A DNA stretch of 64,000 nt from the NCBI RefSeq assembly GCF_049856175.1, contig NZ_JBNDNA010000006.1, positions 1-64,000 on the forward strand, read 5' to 3'. The stretch is from JB111 sp049856175 (GTDB lineage Bacteria; Actinomycetota; Actinomycetes; Actinomycetales; Actinomycetaceae). Made by a program: the position numbers and the translations under genes. Under the pieces are notes generated by a model. That model saw only the letters and a program-made list of their open reading frames with translations, did not search any database and was not told the origin of the DNA. This document shows positions 17,350 through 26,051 of the stretch, one piece after another (position 1 is the first letter of the stretch; each line of letters begins with the position of its first letter).

Positions 17350-18390
17350 TCAGGAGACGGGGACGGGACCGGTGGAGTCCCGGACGACCAGCTGAACCGG
17401 CAGCGAGACGGTGCGCGCATCGTCCGCCTTGGTCTCGAGCCGGCGGATCAGCAGACGCGCCGCCTCCGCACCGATCTCTGCGTGCGGCACGCGGACCGTC
17501 GTCACCGCCGGGGAGAGCTTGTCCATGAGCGGCATGTCGTTGTAGCCGACGACACTGACGTCCTCGGGGCAGCGGAGTCCCCGCTCCCGCAGCGCGTCGA
17601 GCACGCCCACGGCGATCTGGTCGTTGCCGGCGAGGATGGCCGTCGGGCGCGCGCGCCCCAGGATCTCGTGCGCGACGCGGGCGCCCTCCTCGATGGAGTA
17701 CGTGCTCACCTCGCCGCTGAACGTGTCGTCGAGCTCACCACCCAGCTCGAACATCCACTGGCGGAACGCACGCGCACGGAGGGCGCCGGTCGAGATGCTG
17801 CTGGGGCCCGCGATGTGCCCGATCCTGCGATGGCCGAGGCCGAAGAGGTGCCGCATCGCCTGCTCGACACCGTGCCCGTCGTCGCCGAGCACGACGGGCA
17901 GCTGGGTGTGCTCGTCGCGCCGATTGATGAGCACGAGCGGGATGCCGGCCCGATGGGTCGCCTGGACCGTGTCGTCGTCCCGGCGGGCGGACGCGACGAT
18001 CAGGCCGTCGACCTGGCGTGTCTGGAGCGCCTCGAAGGAGTCGCGCTCGCGAGCGGGGTCGTTGTCCGTGTCGGCGATCAGGGTCGTGTAGCCGGCGCGG
18101 GCGAGCTCGAAGTCAGCGCCGCGCACGATCGGCGGGAAGAGCGGGTTCGTGAGGTCGGGGATGACGATGCCGACCATCATCGACCGATTGGTCTTGAGCC
18201 CCTGCGCCATCGGGTTCGGCCGGTAGTTCAGCGCCTTGGCCGCCTGCTGCACCTTGCGAAGCGTCGCCTCGCTGACCAGGCCCTGGGTGGCCGGGTTGAG
18301 CGCACGCGAGGCCGTGCCCGCATGGACGCCGGCGCGGCGCGCCACCTCCTGGAGCGTGACCGACGACCGGCCCTCCGCCGACGCGCTCAT
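17350..18390 (-). CDS. LacI-family transcriptional regulator
   Basis: A 346-residue regulator. The N-terminal LacI helix-turn-helix reads VTLQEVARRAGVHAGTASRAL, and the hinge region is ALNYRPNPMAQGLKT (about 53-67). The periplasmic-binding-like core follows (about 70-340) with IPDLTNPLFPPIVRGA, typical for the family, and a late GYNDMPLMDKLSP segment. It probably represses the surrounding catabolic genes and is released by a pathway metabolite. A near-match operator (18489-18500) lies 99 nt upstream of its ATG, suggesting autoregulation. It lies downstream of, and on the same strand as, the aldehyde dehydrogenase gene. Confidence 0.9.
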   Translation of the reverse strand: MSASAEGRSSVTLQEVARRAGVHAGTASRALNPATQGLVSEATLRKVQQAAKALNYRPNPMAQGLKTNRSMMVGIVIPDLTNPLFPPIVRGADFELARAGYTTLIADTDNDPARERDSFEALQTRQVDGLIVASARRDDDTVQATHRAGIPLVLINRRDEHTQLPVVLGDDGHGVEQAMRHLFGLGHRRIGHIAGPSSISTGALRARAFRQWMFELGGELDDTFSGEVSTYSIEEGARVAHEILGRARPTAILAGNDQIAVGVLDALRERGLRCPEDVSVVGYNDMPLMDKLSPAVTTVRVPHAEIGAEAARLLIRRLETKADDARTVSLPVQLVVRDSTGPVPVS

Positions 18391-18488
18391 CGACTCCCAC
18401 CCCCTTCCGGCAGCACACGGCGACGTCGTGGTCAGGAACGATCCCGACCTCCCCGAGGTCTACCGGTCCCGACCGTCAGAGTGCCGAT

Positions 18489-18500
18489 GCAAACGTTGTT
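18489..18500. promoter_or_regulatory. LacI-type operator before the lacI-family gene
   Basis: GCAAACGTTGTT: the left half is a perfect match and the right half is degenerate (9 of 12). It lies in the 111-nt gap between the aldehyde dehydrogenase stop and the regulator start, so autoregulation is the simplest reading. Confidence 0.45.
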
Positions 18501-18501
18501 G

Positions 18502-19956
18502 TCACCAGTCTACGGCGACGTACTTCGACTCCGCGTACTCCAGGAGACCCTCGTGCCCGCCCTCACGACCGAGGCCCGACTGCTTGGTGCCGCCGAACGG
18601 TGCGGCGGCGTCCGAGACGACCCCCCGGTTGAGGCCGACCATCCCCGAGTCCAGCGCCTCGCTCACGCGCAGCCCGCGCGAGAGGTCGGTGGTGAACACG
18701 TAGGAGACGAGCCCGTACTCGGTGGCGTTGGCCCGCTCGATGGCCTCCTCGTCGGTGTCGAACACGACGACGGGGGCGACGGGACCGAAGATCTCCTCGC
18801 CGAGGATCTGGGAGTCGCCGTCGACGTCGGCGAGCACGGTCGGAGGGTAGAAGTATCCGGACCCCTGAGCCTTCTCGCCGCCGGTAAGGATGCGGGCACC
18901 ACGAGCCGTCGCGTCAGCGACGAGCTCCTCGATCTTGGTGATCGCGTCGTCGTTGATGAGCGGCCCCACCTCGGTGCCGACGTCGAGACCCGGCCCGACC
19001 GTCAACGCCTCCATCGCCCGCGCCAGGCGCGCCGCGAACTCCTCCGCGATCGGCCGCTGCACGTAGATCCGGTTGGCCGCCGTGCACGCCTCTCCCCCGT
19101 TGCGCATCTTCGCCAGCATCGCCCCGGCGACGGCCTTGTCGAGGTCGGCGTCGTCGAGCACGACGAACGGTGCGTTGCCACCGAGCTCCATCGAGCAGGA
19201 GATCACGCGGTCCGCCGCCGTCCTGAGGAGTCTGCGCCCCACCTCGGTCGAACCGGTGAAGGACAGCTTGCGTACGCGGGGGTCGTGCAGGATCTGATCC
19301 GCCACCGCGCCGGAACGACGCGAGGGCAGGACGTTGACGACGCCGTCGGGCACGCCGGCCTCCGCCAGGATCGCGCCGACCGCGAGAGCGGTCAGCGGCG
19401 TCTCGGACGCTGGCTTGAGTATCACGGTGCAGCCGGCGGCGAGGGCAGGACCGATCTTGCGGGTGGCCATCGCGGCGGGGAAGTTCCACGGCGTGATGAG
19501 CAGCGAGATGCCGATCGGTTGATGGATCACCATGATCCGGTTGGCCCCCGAGGGCGCCGTCTGGATCTCTCCCCTGACCCTGACCGCCTCCTCCGCGTAC
19601 CAGCGGAAGAACTCGGCGGCGTACCGCACCTCACCCAGCGCGTCGGACAGCGCCTTGCCGTTCTCTCGGACGATGAGCTCGGCGATCTGCTGCTCACGCT
19701 CGATCATGAGGTCGAACGCCTTCATGAGAATGCCCGAGCGTTCCCGCGGGCTCGTGGCGGCCCAGCCGTCCGCGGCTGCTTCGGCGGAGTCGACGCATGC
19801 GGCGGCGTCGTCGAGCGTGCCGTTGGCGACGGTTGCGAGCACTTGCGCGGTCGCGGGGTCCGTGACCTCGAAGGTGCCACCGTCGCTCGCGGCGCGGACC
19901 TCGCCGTTGATGAGCACGCCGGTGGGGGTGTCGATGCCGACGACGATCTGCGTCAT
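18502..19956 (-). CDS. Aldehyde dehydrogenase (succinate-semialdehyde dehydrogenase-like)
   Basis: A 484-residue NAD(P)-dependent aldehyde dehydrogenase, the usual length of the GabD group. Catalytic and binding residues are visible: Asn158 (PWNFP), Lys181 (ILKPASETP), FTGSTEVG, Glu257 (MELGGNAP) and the nucleophile Cys291 (GGEACTAANR). It oxidises a semialdehyde to the acid, plausibly the product of the beta-hydroxyacid dehydrogenase encoded at 2946-3881. The ATG at 19956 has GGAAGG 9 nt upstream; the longer frame to 20097 would read through the operator. A LacI-type operator lies 24 nt before the start. Confidence 0.9.
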   Translation of the reverse strand: MTQIVVGIDTPTGVLINGEVRAASDGGTFEVTDPATAQVLATVANGTLDDAAACVDSAEAAADGWAATSPRERSGILMKAFDLMIEREQQIAELIVRENGKALSDALGEVRYAAEFFRWYAEEAVRVRGEIQTAPSGANRIMVIHQPIGISLLITPWNFPAAMATRKIGPALAAGCTVILKPASETPLTALAVGAILAEAGVPDGVVNVLPSRRSGAVADQILHDPRVRKLSFTGSTEVGRRLLRTAADRVISCSMELGGNAPFVVLDDADLDKAVAGAMLAKMRNGGEACTAANRIYVQRPIAEEFAARLARAMEALTVGPGLDVGTEVGPLINDDAITKIEELVADATARGARILTGGEKAQGSGYFYPPTVLADVDGDSQILGEEIFGPVAPVVVFDTDEEAIERANATEYGLVSYVFTTDLSRGLRVSEALDSGMVGLNRGVVSDAAAPFGGTKQSGLGREGGHEGLLEYAESKYVAVDW

Positions 19957-19979
19957 TGCGAGATGCCTTCCAGAGGATT

Positions 19980-19991
19980 GCAAGCGTTTGC
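19980..19991. promoter_or_regulatory. LacI-type operator before aldehyde dehydrogenase
   Basis: GCAAGCGTTTGC, 11 of 12 matches to GCAAACGTTTGC, 24 nt upstream of the ATG and overlapping the likely leader. Binding here would block initiation or early elongation. Confidence 0.6.
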
Positions 19992-20094
19992 AGTCAACGG
20001 TAGATCCGCGGTCGAGCGTGGTCAAGCGGCGTGACTCCGGAACGACGCCTGCATGCGCAGCAGGGCGGCGCGCGGACGACCCCCCGGCTGGACG

Positions 20095-20134
20095 CACGTG
20101 CGGCCCGACGCATGATCGCGTCGGGCCGCACGTG
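20095..20134 (-). terminator. Strong hairpin terminator after NlpC/P60 gene
   Basis: Perfect 17-bp inverted repeat (arms 20095-20111 and 20118-20134, core CGGCCCGACGC) with the 6-nt loop ATGATC. It lies 55 nt past the stop of the leftward NlpC/P60 gene. No U-tract follows. It separates that gene from the aldehyde dehydrogenase operon. Confidence 0.75.
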
Positions 20135-20188
20135 GTCGGTGGTGGCGGAGGGCCGGCTCGCGGCCCTCGCCCCGTCAGCTGGTGAGGA

Positions 20189-21592
20189 CTACAGGACCCT
20201 CAGGTAGACCGGGTTCCCCGCGACCCAGGAGTTGGGTCCCACGCGGGTACCCATGCCCGGGTTCCAGGCGCCGATGTTCTGGCCGTTGCCCGTGTAGATG
20301 GCCACGTGGCCCGGCCACCAGATGAGGTCGCCCGGACGCGCCTGACTCGCCGGCACCTGCTGGTAGTGCGCGAACGCGCCCCACGCGGTGGTCCGCGGCA
20401 GGGTGACGCCGAACTGGGCGTACACGTACCCCGCGAAGCCGATGCAGTCCCAGCCCGACGGCGTGGTCCCGCCCCAGACGTACGGCGAGCCGAGGTACTG
20501 GTGCGCCACCGAGACGACGGCGTCGCCGCGCCACGCGGGTGCGGGAGCCGGCGCGGGGGCCGGCGCAGGAGCTGGCGCCGGTGCAGGAGCAGGCGCGGGG
20601 GCCGGTGCAGGAGCAGGCGCGGGGGCCGGTGCCGGTGCGGGTGCAGGAGCCGGCTCAGGCTCCGGCTCGGGAGCGGGCTCGGGAGCGGGCTCGGGCGCCG
20701 GCTCAGGCTCGGGAGCCGGTGCAGGCTCCGGCGACGGGGCGGGCTCAGGTTCGGGCGTCGGCTCCGGCTCCGGCTCGGAGGCCGGCACGGGAGCCGGCGT
20801 GGGCTCGGGCTCCGGGGTCGGCTCCGGCTCCGGCTCCGGCTCGGGCTCCGGCTCGGGCTCCGGCTCCGGCTCGGGCTCTGGGGCGGGCTCCGGCTCGGGC
20901 TCTGGGGCGGGCTCCGGCTCAGGGGTCGGCTCCGGCTCAGGGGTCGGCTCCGTCTCAGGCTCCGGCTCCGTCTCAGGCTCCGGCTCCGGCTCGGGAGCGG
21001 GCTCAGGCTCAGGAACGGGCTCGATCTCCGGCTCGGGCGCCGGCTCCGGCTCCGGCTCCACCAGCTGCCCACGGTCGATCGCGAAGGTGCTGCGACCGTC
21101 GGCGAGGCTCGAGACGACGATCGTGTCGCCGGCCTGCCCGTAGTGGAAGACGTGGTCGGCGGCGCCGTGGTCGCGGGCGTTGCGCACGTACATGGCGTTG
21201 CCGCGGCGGACGGTCACCGACGTGGCACCGTCGCCGTCCCAGTCGCCGACGAACAGCGCGTCGCCCTCGGCACCCAGGCTCACCGCCGTCGTGCTCGCGT
21301 CGTCCCCGGACAGCGGCGCCGCGGGCTCGTTGGACGGCCAGGAGGCCAGCGTGGGGGCCGCACCGAGCGGGCTCGTCGCGGCCGGCCCGAAGGTGAAGGC
21401 GCTCGACGTCACCGACCCGAACGTGAACGTGGACGACGACGCGGTCAGTCCGTGCAGCGCGATCCGTGTGACCTGGTCGGCCGGGGGTGTCGCTCCGACG
21501 TCGCCGTTGGTCCCGTAGGCGGCCGAGCTGGCCACGCACGCGATCGCCAGGCCCACCCCCGCACCAGCGGGCAGCCATCTCTTCAGACGCAC
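20189..21592 (-). CDS. NlpC/P60 cell-wall peptidase with long Pro-Glu/Pro-Ala linker
   Basis: A 467-residue secreted protein. An N-terminal hydrophobic signal segment follows VRLKRW. A region of about 150 residues contains a DxDxDG calcium-type motif (GDWDGDGATS), as in FG-GAP repeats. Next is a linker of about 170 residues of Pro-Glu and then Pro-Ala repeats. The C-terminal NlpC/P60 domain has catalytic Cys in GWDCIGFAGYVY and His in GHVAIYTG. It probably cuts gamma-D-glutamyl-diaminopimelate-type bonds in peptidoglycan, with the linker spanning the wall. The GTG at 21592 has GAGGAG 7 nt upstream; an in-frame GTG at 21613 lacks a ribosome site. The gene is monocistronic with a strong terminator downstream. 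Confidence 0.85.
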   Translation of the reverse strand: MRLKRWLPAGAGVGLAIACVASSAAYGTNGDVGATPPADQVTRIALHGLTASSSTFTFGSVTSSAFTFGPAATSPLGAAPTLASWPSNEPAAPLSGDDASTTAVSLGAEGDALFVGDWDGDGATSVTVRRGNAMYVRNARDHGAADHVFHYGQAGDTIVVSSLADGRSTFAIDRGQLVEPEPEPAPEPEIEPVPEPEPAPEPEPEPETEPEPETEPTPEPEPTPEPEPAPEPEPEPAPEPEPEPEPEPEPEPEPEPEPTPEPEPTPAPVPASEPEPEPTPEPEPAPSPEPAPAPEPEPAPEPAPEPAPEPEPEPAPAPAPAPAPAPAPAPAPAPAPAPAPAPAPAPAPAPAPAWRGDAVVSVAHQYLGSPYVWGGTTPSGWDCIGFAGYVYAQFGVTLPRTTAWGAFAHYQQVPASQARPGDLIWWPGHVAIYTGNGQNIGAWNPGMGTRVGPNSWVAGNPVYLRVL

Positions 21593-21798
21593 AGGTTCTC
21601 TCCTCGTTCGCACTCAGGCCCCCCAGCCCCGTCCCACCTGCCTCGCTGCAAGCGATTCGCGGTGGCTGTCGACGGCACGACGTGCCGTGTTACTCGTGAG
21701 ACTAGAGGTAACCAGAGTGAACCCGTGTGACTCAAGTGAACTGAGACGTACATCTCACCGAAACGTCGCCGGTATCGGATCGTGACGAGGTCCCAGAA

Positions 21799-22836
21799 CT
21801 ACTCGGCTCGAGCGCCCGTGCGGTCGAGCGCACGATCGGCCACCCTCACCCGGCCCATGAGGTGTGCCCGGACCACGGCGGCCGCCACCACGACGAACAC
21901 CGCGAACCCGACCCAGATCATCCACTGGCTGGTGTTGAGCGGTGCGCCGTCGACCCCGGGCGTGCGTCCGCCGTCGCGGCCGGTGGCGGCGACCAGCAGG
22001 AGCACGAGGATCGTCGCGGTGGCGGCGACGCGCGCGACGAGCCGGCCGACGCGGGCGACCGTCGTCGCCCCGGGCCGGTAGGCGGGCCGCAGCAGCCGCA
22101 CGAGGAGCAGCCCCGCGACCGGCAGCTGCAGCAGCCAGACCGTGGTCCGGAACGGACCGTCGAACCACACGCTCGTGCCGTACAGCAGGGTGTGCCAGGC
22201 GCTGAGGACGTAGACGACGATGACCGACGCGTGCAGCGCGCGCCACGTGCGCGGCCCCATCGCGCGGCGCGCGTAGAACGCGAGTCCCAGCGGGATCGCC
22301 AGGTAGAGCGCGAGCAGCCCGATGAGGATGGCGATCACGCCGGTGCCGCTGCTGTACCCGCCGGGCACCCACGACTGGACGAACGCCTCCCACACGCCGG
22401 CGGCCCAGCCCGACTCCGCGGTGTTCTGCCGCACCATCTCGGCGAAGAACCACACGACGTGGGCGAACATCAGCGCGATGGTGGTCAGGCTCGTCTGGCG
22501 GTGCCACCGCTCGAGCGTCCCGACGGACATCGGCATCCAGCTCGGGTGCCGGCTCGAGCGCATGAGCCCGAGCATCACCGTGATCCAGACCCACAGCATG
22601 GCCGTCCAGCCGAACGCCTGACTCACCCAGTACATCCAGTACTCGCCGGCGGCGAGGTCCGGCATCACCTCGATCGTGTCCGACGTGCCCTGCTCGATCC
22701 GCCACCAGAGCAGCGCGACGATCGCCAGCGTGGCCACGAGCGCCACGCTCGCGTCCAGCGCCGCTCCGCGGATGTCTCGCGTCAGCGCGGCGGAGTCGAA
22801 CCACGCCCTGCGGCGTCCTGCCTCTGTCCTGGTCAT
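21799..22836 (-). CDS. Ferric-reductase-like transmembrane protein
   Basis: A 345-residue membrane protein with about seven hydrophobic helices. Four His residues in helices (His112 in RWHRQTSL, His126 in MFAHVVWF, His202 in RALHASVI, His215 in SAWHTLLYG) form the two-heme-b ligand pattern of the ferric reductase/NADPH oxidase transmembrane domain. No C-terminal FAD/NAD domain is present, so electrons must come from a partner, as in YedZ/MsrQ. The ATG at 22836 is chosen because the protein body begins there; the ribosome site is weak, and a longer frame is antisense to argF. It is divergent from argF. Confidence 0.7.
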   Translation of the reverse strand: MTRTEAGRRRAWFDSAALTRDIRGAALDASVALVATLAIVALLWWRIEQGTSDTIEVMPDLAAGEYWMYWVSQAFGWTAMLWVWITVMLGLMRSSRHPSWMPMSVGTLERWHRQTSLTTIALMFAHVVWFFAEMVRQNTAESGWAAGVWEAFVQSWVPGGYSSGTGVIAILIGLLALYLAIPLGLAFYARRAMGPRTWRALHASVIVVYVLSAWHTLLYGTSVWFDGPFRTTVWLLQLPVAGLLLVRLLRPAYRPGATTVARVGRLVARVAATATILVLLLVAATGRDGGRTPGVDGAPLNTSQWMIWVGFAVFVVVAAAVVRAHLMGRVRVADRALDRTGARAE

Positions 22837-23031
22837 CGGTGACCATCCTGTTCCCCCGGCCTGCGGGCGAAGCTCGTCGTCGAGCGCAGCACCCCTTCCG
22901 CTCACCACTGTAATAAGGGTCCGCGCCCGTGGCCACACCCGGTCGGCCCGAAGTCGGAACGGACCACGAGGCGGGCCGGGAGCGAGCCGTTCGCCGTCGG
23001 GCACGTCCCGCGACCTACGTACGCTTGTGGC

Positions 23032-24042
23032 ATGACCACCGCCCACTCCCTCACCGGCCGCCACCTGCTCAAGGAGCTCGACTTCTCCCCCGCCGAGTGG
23101 CTGCACCTCGTCGACCTCGCCGCCCGCCTCAAGGCCGAGCGCCTCGAGGGCCGCGAGGAGCGCCGGCTCACGGGTAAGGCGGTCGCGCTCATCTTCGAGA
23201 AGACCTCCACCCGCACGCGCGCCGCCTTCGAGGTCGCCGCCGCCCACCAGGGGGCCGCGACGACGTACCTCGACCCGTCGGGCTCGCAGATCGGGCACAA
23301 GGAGTCGATCCCGGACACCGCCGCCGTGCTCGGTCAGATGTACGACGCCATCGAGTACCGGGGCGACCACCAGGCCACCGTGGAGACGCTGGCCGAGCAC
23401 GCCGGCGTCCCCGTCTACAACGGCCTCACCGACGACTGGCACCCCACCCAGATGCTCGCCGACGCCCTGACCATCAAGGAGCAGGTGGCCAAGCCCTTCT
23501 CCGACGTCGTGCACGCCTACCTGGGTGACGCCCGGTTCAACACCGGCCGCTCCCTGCTCGTCTCGTCCGCGCTGCTCGGCATGGACGTGCGGATCGTCGC
23601 GCCCGAGGCCTACCAGCCGCCGCCGGACGTGGTCGAGGCCGCCCGCGCCATCGCCGAGACCACCGGCGCCCGCATCACGCTGACCTCGGACGTGGCTCAG
23701 GGGGTGCGCGGGGCCGACGCCGTCTCCACCGACGTGTGGGTGTCCATGGGCGAGAAGAGGTCGGTGTGGGACGAGCGCGTCGCCGCGCTGCGGGGCTACC
23801 AGGTGACCGGCGACGTCATGGCCGCCACCGGCAACGACTCCGCGATCTTCCTCCACTGCCTGCCGGCGTTCCACGACCTGGGCACCGCCGTCGGGCGCGA
23901 GGTCTACGACGCCACCGGCATGGACGCGCTCGAGGTCACCGACGAGGTCTTCCGGTCCCCCGCCTCGAAGGTGTTCGACCAGGCCGGCAACCGGATGCAC
24001 ACGATCAAGGCCGTGCTCGTCGCGACGCTCGCGGGGGTCTGA
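23032..24042 (+). CDS. argF: Ornithine carbamoyltransferase
   Basis: A 336-residue enzyme joining ornithine and carbamoyl phosphate to citrulline, in arginine synthesis or, in reverse, the arginine deiminase pathway. The carbamoyl-phosphate motif FEKTSTRTR, the segment SGSQIGHKES, the ornithine-side DDWHPTQMLAD, and HCLPAFHD with the catalytic Cys are all present. The sequence style (HKESIPDTA, MYDAIEYRG) is that of the E. coli ArgF/ArcB group. It stands alone on the plus strand, 4 kb from the argC-J-B-D-R-G operon, which lacks argF. TACGCT lies 6 nt before the ATG, so a leaderless transcript is possible. No arcA or arcC is nearby to support the catabolic reading. Confidence 0.93.
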   Translation: MTTAHSLTGRHLLKELDFSPAEWLHLVDLAARLKAERLEGREERRLTGKAVALIFEKTSTRTRAAFEVAAAHQGAATTYLDPSGSQIGHKESIPDTAAVLGQMYDAIEYRGDHQATVETLAEHAGVPVYNGLTDDWHPTQMLADALTIKEQVAKPFSDVVHAYLGDARFNTGRSLLVSSALLGMDVRIVAPEAYQPPPDVVEAARAIAETTGARITLTSDVAQGVRGADAVSTDVWVSMGEKRSVWDERVAALRGYQVTGDVMAATGNDSAIFLHCLPAFHDLGTAVGREVYDATGMDALEVTDEVFRSPASKVFDQAGNRMHTIKAVLVATLAGV

Positions 24043-24065
24043 GGCAGCTCGCGGAATGGCAGGAC

Positions 24066-24130
24066 GGAACTCGCCGGAACGCCGGCACACACTCGCTGAA
24101 ACGCCATGCGGAACTCGCCGGAACGCCGGC
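24066..24130. repeat. Pair of 21-bp direct repeats between argF and nagA
   Basis: Two exact copies (24066-24086 and 24110-24130) beginning GGAACTCGCCGG and ending AACGCCGGC. Each contains a small GCCGG/CCGGC hairpin. They fill the gap between two convergent genes and may act as a weak bidirectional terminator or be remnants of a dispersed repeat. Confidence 0.5.
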
Positions 24131-24141
24131 CGGGCCGCGCG

Positions 24142-25353
24142 TCAGCGCACGAGATCCCCGTCCCGGTAGACGGATGTCGGGCGCAGGTCGTGATCGGTGA
24201 GGACCACGTCGGTGCGGGTGCCAGGAGCGAGGCGACCGACGTCGGTCCGACCCAGCACCCGCGCCGGCCCGGCGGAGGCCATGAACACCGCGTCGACGAG
24301 CGGCACGCCGGCCCCGTGAACGGTGCGCACGACGTCGATCAGGTGGCTCGTGCTGCCGGCGAGCGCCCCGCCGTCGGCGAGGCGAGCGACGCCGTCGGTC
24401 ACTGTGACGCGCAGGTCGGCGAGGTGGTGCGCGCCGTCGGGCATGCCGGTCGCGGCGGTCGAGTCGGTGACGAGGACCGCCGCGTCGCGTCCGACGATCT
24501 CGACGACGTCGCGCACGAGCGACGGGTCGAGGTGCACGCCGTCACCGATGAGCTCGACGACGACGAACCCCCTCGCGGCTGCGGAGAGGATCGCGGGGAT
24601 CGGACCCGGGTCGCGGTGGCTGAACGGACGCATGCCGTTGAACAAGTGCGTGACGGTGGGCCTGTGCGAGCGGGGCGCGGGTCCGGCCGCTTCCACACTC
24701 GCGTCTACGAGGAGCCGGGCGGCGTGGGCGATCGCGGCGCGGGTGGTGGCGGCGTCGGCGTCGGTGTGGCCGAACGACGGGAGCGCGCCGCCGCGCGCGA
24801 GGGCCGCGACGACGTCGTCGGCCCCGGGGAGCTCGGGCGCGAGCGTCATCGTCGCGAGGTGCCCTCGGGCGAGGTCGATCAGCTCGGCGGTGAGCGCCGC
24901 GTCCGGCGGGCGGATCGCGTCGACATCCTGCGCGCCCGCGCGGGCGGCGGAGAGGAACGGTCCCTCGAGATGGATGCCGGCGAGCTCCCCGGCCTCGCAC
25001 AGGTCGGCGAGCAGGCGGATGCGGGACGTGAGCGCCTCGGGAGGCGCGGTGACGAGGGAGGCGAGCATCGTCGTCGTGCCGTGGGAGCGGTGTTCGCGGA
25101 CGGCGCGCAGTGTGGTGGCGGCGTCGACGGGGTCGGGGAAGCCCACGCCGGCACCGCCGTGATTGTGCAGGTCGACGAGTCCCGGGAGTACGTAGCCGTC
25201 GGTCTCATGACGGTCGACGCCCGTGAGGTCGAGGTCGCTCACGGGCGCGACGTCGACGATGCGGCCCGCCTCGACGACAACCGCGGCGTGCTCGAGCACC
25301 TCGTCCGGCGTCACGACCCGGCCGAGGAGCGCGAACCGGGCGGAGGTGGGCAT
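24142..25353 (-). CDS. nagA: N-acetylglucosamine-6-phosphate deacetylase
   Basis: A 403-residue cytoplasmic amidohydrolase converting N-acetylglucosamine-6-phosphate to glucosamine-6-phosphate and acetate, for amino-sugar use and wall recycling. NagA motifs appear in order: PGLVDLHNHGG, the metal ligand in HLEGPFLS, SFGHTDADA, HLFNGMRPFSHRDPG, GDGVHLDP, and the catalytic Asp in VTDSTAATG. Length is typical. It converges on argF, with repeats between them. No nagB or transporter gene is adjacent. The ribosome site before the ATG is weak. Confidence 0.9.
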   Translation of the reverse strand: MPTSARFALLGRVVTPDEVLEHAAVVVEAGRIVDVAPVSDLDLTGVDRHETDGYVLPGLVDLHNHGGAGVGFPDPVDAATTLRAVREHRSHGTTTMLASLVTAPPEALTSRIRLLADLCEAGELAGIHLEGPFLSAARAGAQDVDAIRPPDAALTAELIDLARGHLATMTLAPELPGADDVVAALARGGALPSFGHTDADAATTRAAIAHAARLLVDASVEAAGPAPRSHRPTVTHLFNGMRPFSHRDPGPIPAILSAAARGFVVVELIGDGVHLDPSLVRDVVEIVGRDAAVLVTDSTAATGMPDGAHHLADLRVTVTDGVARLADGGALAGSTSHLIDVVRTVHGAGVPLVDAVFMASAGPARVLGRTDVGRLAPGTRTDVVLTDHDLRPTSVYRDGDLVR

Positions 25354-25513
25354 GGTGCCAGCCTGCTACACGGGCGGCGGGGCGCGACGTCGCGGATCGC
25401 GCAGGGACCAGGGACCAGGACCCCGGCCGGGGCCGAGGGTGCGGGCGTGCGGCGTCAGGATCCGCCCTGGAACGTCGCGGCCGGCGGCGGTGCCCTCCGG
25501 CTACCGTGGCGCC

Positions 25514-25879
25514 ATGCCTGGACGCCTCACCCGCACCCTCACCGGCGTGCTCGCCGCCGGTCTGCTCGCCACCGGCCTGGCCGCCTGCGGCGGTGGCGAC
25601 GAGCTCTCCGAGGCCGACGCGTGCGAGCAGTACGAGACCACGTACAGCGAGTTCGAGGCGCGCGCCGCCGAGCAGGACAACGCCTCCGACGACATGTCGA
25701 TGTTCGAGGAGTACGAAGGTGAGCTGACCTCGCTCGCCGAGCAGTCCCCGGACAACCTCGCCACGCTGTTCGAGTCCGAGGCCGAGCTCATGGCCTCCAT
25801 CGCCGACGGCACCGCCGAGATCACCGACCTCGAGGCCTCCCAGCAGAACAGCCAGGCGATCGCCGACATCTGCGGCTGA
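25514..25879 (+). CDS. Small secreted lipoprotein, paralogue 1
   Basis: A 121-residue protein of no family I recognise. A Sec signal ends in the lipobox TGLAAC (Cys25), followed by GGGDELSEADAC. Two further Cys (37 and 120) could form a disulfide. The body is acidic and helical, with the segment LAEQSPDNL. The next gene encodes a related protein with the same spacing of lipobox, second Cys, EQSPDNL segment and C-terminal Cys, so the pair arose by tandem duplication. It presumably sits on the outer face of the membrane. The function is unknown. Confidence 0.75.
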   Translation: MPGRLTRTLTGVLAAGLLATGLAACGGGDELSEADACEQYETTYSEFEARAAEQDNASDDMSMFEEYEGELTSLAEQSPDNLATLFESEAELMASIADGTAEITDLEASQQNSQAIADICG

Positions 25880-26051
25880 TCCCGGAGTCCGGTACAGGCT
25901 GCGGAGCGGGAGCCGTGCGGCCGTCCGCCCTATGATCGCCAACGGGTCGCGCGTCCCGCACCGACGACTCGCGCGTGTTGTCGTGGCCCCGTACCCACGA
26001 GACGCTCGTGCCGCTTCCGACCGATACCGACGACAGTCACGGAGAGCACCG

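Noticed and set aside
21648..21659. GCAAGCGATTCG before the NlpC/P60 gene, resembling the LacI-type site
   Set aside because: The right half breaks the dyad, and the gene has no link to the catabolic set; probably chance.
20306..21730. Plus-strand ORFs rich in Gly-Ser/Gly-Ala or Arg-Leu repeats
   Set aside because: Antisense translations of the Pro-Glu/Pro-Ala linker of the NlpC/P60 gene.
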